Source: Candidatus Saccharibacteria bacterium UBA3829 (GTDB lineage: Bacteria; Patescibacteriota; Saccharimonadia; Saccharimonadales; Saccharimonadaceae). From it: a stretch of 6,263 nt of DNA. Below are positions 5,630-6,263 of the stretch, piece after piece. Positions within the stretch are counted from its first letter, which is position 1. Each line of letters begins with the position of its first letter. The notes under the pieces were generated by a model. It saw only the letters and a program-made list of their open reading frames with translations. It did not search any database and had not been told where the DNA came from. The position numbers and the translations under genes are program-made. The stretch spans positions 1-6,263 of the forward strand of contig DGIF01000058.1 in assembly GCA_002393165.1 (NCBI GenBank), given 5' to 3'.

Positions 5630-6263
5630 TCGGAGTTCTCGGATAGATATTCAACTTATACGGGTCGGTCGGCTCCACGCCAGACATAATCTCGTAATAC
5701 GCCGCTGCCGCCACCATCGCCCCGTTATCGCCAGACAGGGAAGGGGCCGGGAAACAGACTGGAGTGCTAATGTCTCGCTTGGGGTCGCGTCCAGCCGGCC
5801 CATCGCCATGGGCGGCCGGCGCTAATCCTCGCGCTGCCGCGCTCCGGAATCCTCCAATCCGAGACATTAGCACCTCCCTCAGCTCTTTATTTGCCGACAC
5901 CCCCCCTGCCACCACCACCGACCGCACATCCGGATGCTGCGCTAGCGCCATCTCCAACTTCTCGCACAAAATCTCCACCGCCGTTCTCTGAAACGACGCC
6001 GCAAAATCACACACCTGCTGAGGCGAGAGCAGCTCCTTCAGCTTGTGCGACGGATACGAAATCGGCACCCCCACCTCTTTTTGCACTGCCCTCAGCACCG
6101 CCGTCTTCAGCCCCGAAAACGAGAAATCCAGCCCCTCCACTTTCGGGTGTGGCAGTTGGTATTTACGAGGGTCGCCAGGTAAGACTTCTATGTTTTGATT
6201 CGGGGACTTCCGGAGCGCGGCAGCGCGAGGGTGAGCGCCGGCCGCCCATGGCGATGGGCCGGC
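5622..6263 (-). CDS. tsaD: tRNA t6A37 threonylcarbamoyltransferase TsaD, C-terminal part, carrying two in-frame palindromic insertions (5' end outside window)
   Basis: TsaD (Kae1/Qri7 family) transfers the threonylcarbamoyl group to A37 of tRNAs reading ANN codons, working with TsaB and TsaE. The visible 213 residues cover the C-terminal half of the ASKHA fold: DPRKYQLPHPKVEGLDFSFS (substrate-site FSFSGLKTA block), VVVAGGVSANKELRE, and SGDNGAMVAAAAYYE, where the Asp codon at 5727-5729 corresponds to the metal-ligand Asp. The frame is open through to 6263; the GTG at 6140 is an internal Val in a conserved block, not the start. The N-terminal HxxxH metal site lies outside the window. Two segments do not belong to the family: about 35 residues between ELREVLM and VCFPAP, and the stretch before DPRKYQLPHP. 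Both come from related palindromic elements. The frame is preserved, so the gene is probably functional. Confidence 0.9.
   Translation of the reverse strand, partial: AGPSPWAAGAHPRAAALRKSPNQNIEVLPGDPRKYQLPHPKVEGLDFSFSGLKTAVLRAVQKEVGVPISYPSHKLKELLSPQQVCDFAASFQRTAVEILCEKLEMALAQHPDVRSVVVAGGVSANKELREVLMSRIGGFRSAAARGLAPAAHGDGPAGRDPKRDISTPVCFPAPSLSGDNGAMVAAAAYYEIMSGVEPTDPYKLNIYPRTPIE
5761..5877. repeat. Palindromic element inside tsaD, copy A
   Basis: GTGCTAATGTCTCG (5764-5777) is perfectly reverse-complementary to 5860-5873, and a GGAG/CTCC pair extends the stem outward past a one-base bulge. Inside are GCCGGCC/GGCCGGC (5794-5800 with 5814-5820) enclosing a further CAT/ATG pair, and GCGC/GCGC around TGCC (about 5831-5842). 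In the tsaD frame it encodes an Ala/Gly/Arg-rich stretch including SAAARGLAPAAHGDGPAGRD. The opposite strand is also open across the element. It sits in the loop between the AGGVSAN helix region and the strand before SGDNGAM. Confidence 0.85.
6183..6263. repeat. Palindromic element inside tsaD, copy B, opposite orientation, cut by the window end
   Basis: Bases 6208-6263 are the reverse complement of 5794-5849 with only two mismatches over 56 nt. Beyond that block (about 6183-6207) the arm resembles copy A only loosely, so the outer stem has diverged. In tsaD it is read on the strand opposite to copy A and gives AGPSPWAAGAHPRAAALRKS, nearly identical to what the non-coding strand of copy A would encode. 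The far arm lies outside the window. It comes just before GDPRKYQLPHP of TsaD. Confidence 0.8.

Noticed and set aside
3908..5877. CRISPR array
   Set aside because: The repeats are large, palindromic, few, and lie inside coding genes; there is no regular repeat-spacer pattern.
5764..5991. Plus-strand open frame opposite tsaD starting in palindromic copy A
   Set aside because: It is not a separate gene; its interest is only that it shows the element is open on both strands and matches the peptide read from copy B.
6138..6140. GTG as the start codon of the TsaD gene
   Set aside because: The frame continues upstream with the family block DPRKYQLPHPK directly before it, so the GTG is an internal valine.
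1..6263. Alternative genetic code with UGA as glycine
   Set aside because: All five genes read through to full-length family ends without internal TGA, and glycine uses normal GGN codons. The visible stops are TAG (three) and TAA (two), so there is no positive sign of recoding.

Overview
The window looks like a stretch of a Patescibacteria (CPR) genome, most likely a Saccharibacteria-like (TM7) lineage. This rests on gene content and style: a FemAB-type peptidoglycan enzyme, a secreted protein joining an InlB-type repeat to a Fibrobacter-type paralogous domain, a compact CtpE-like P-type ATPase, very short spacers, and promoters placed directly at start codons. The assignment is by resemblance only; there is no rRNA or other marker in the window. 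All reading frames are intact with UGA as a stop, so the UGA=Gly code of Gracilibacteria/Absconditabacteria is not indicated.

Layout. Positions 3-701 (+) hold the C-terminal two thirds of a FemAB-family aminoacyltransferase, cut by the window start. Positions 790-2628 (+) encode a secreted, cysteine-containing surface protein with its own promoter. A 92-bp spacer (2629-2720) holds a weak hairpin, a tRNA-3'-end-like fragment and an extended -10 promoter. Positions 2721-5093 (+) encode a P-type cation ATPase. After a 70-bp convergent spacer with a duplicated 19-bp motif come two minus-strand housekeeping genes: rlmH (5164-5595) and the C-terminal part of tsaD (5622-6263, cut by the window end).

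The most striking content is a set of palindromic elements of roughly 110-150 bp lying in frame inside conserved genes. One sits in the ATPase at the join of the nucleotide-binding and phosphorylation domains (3896-4042). Two related ones sit in tsaD, in opposite orientations (about 5761-5877 and 6183 to the window end). Each adds an estimated 25-40 or more residues without breaking the frame, and the tsaD family is translated in one orientation at one site and in the other at the second. This resembles the Rickettsia palindromic elements in behaviour, but I do not recognise the sequences.

A second theme is transcription. The ATPase and rlmH each have a TGn-TATAAT box ending exactly 6 nt before the ATG, which predicts leaderless mRNAs. 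The genes do not form one pathway: two act at the cell surface (wall bridge and secreted protein), one is a membrane cation pump, and two modify translation RNAs (23S rRNA and tRNA t6A).
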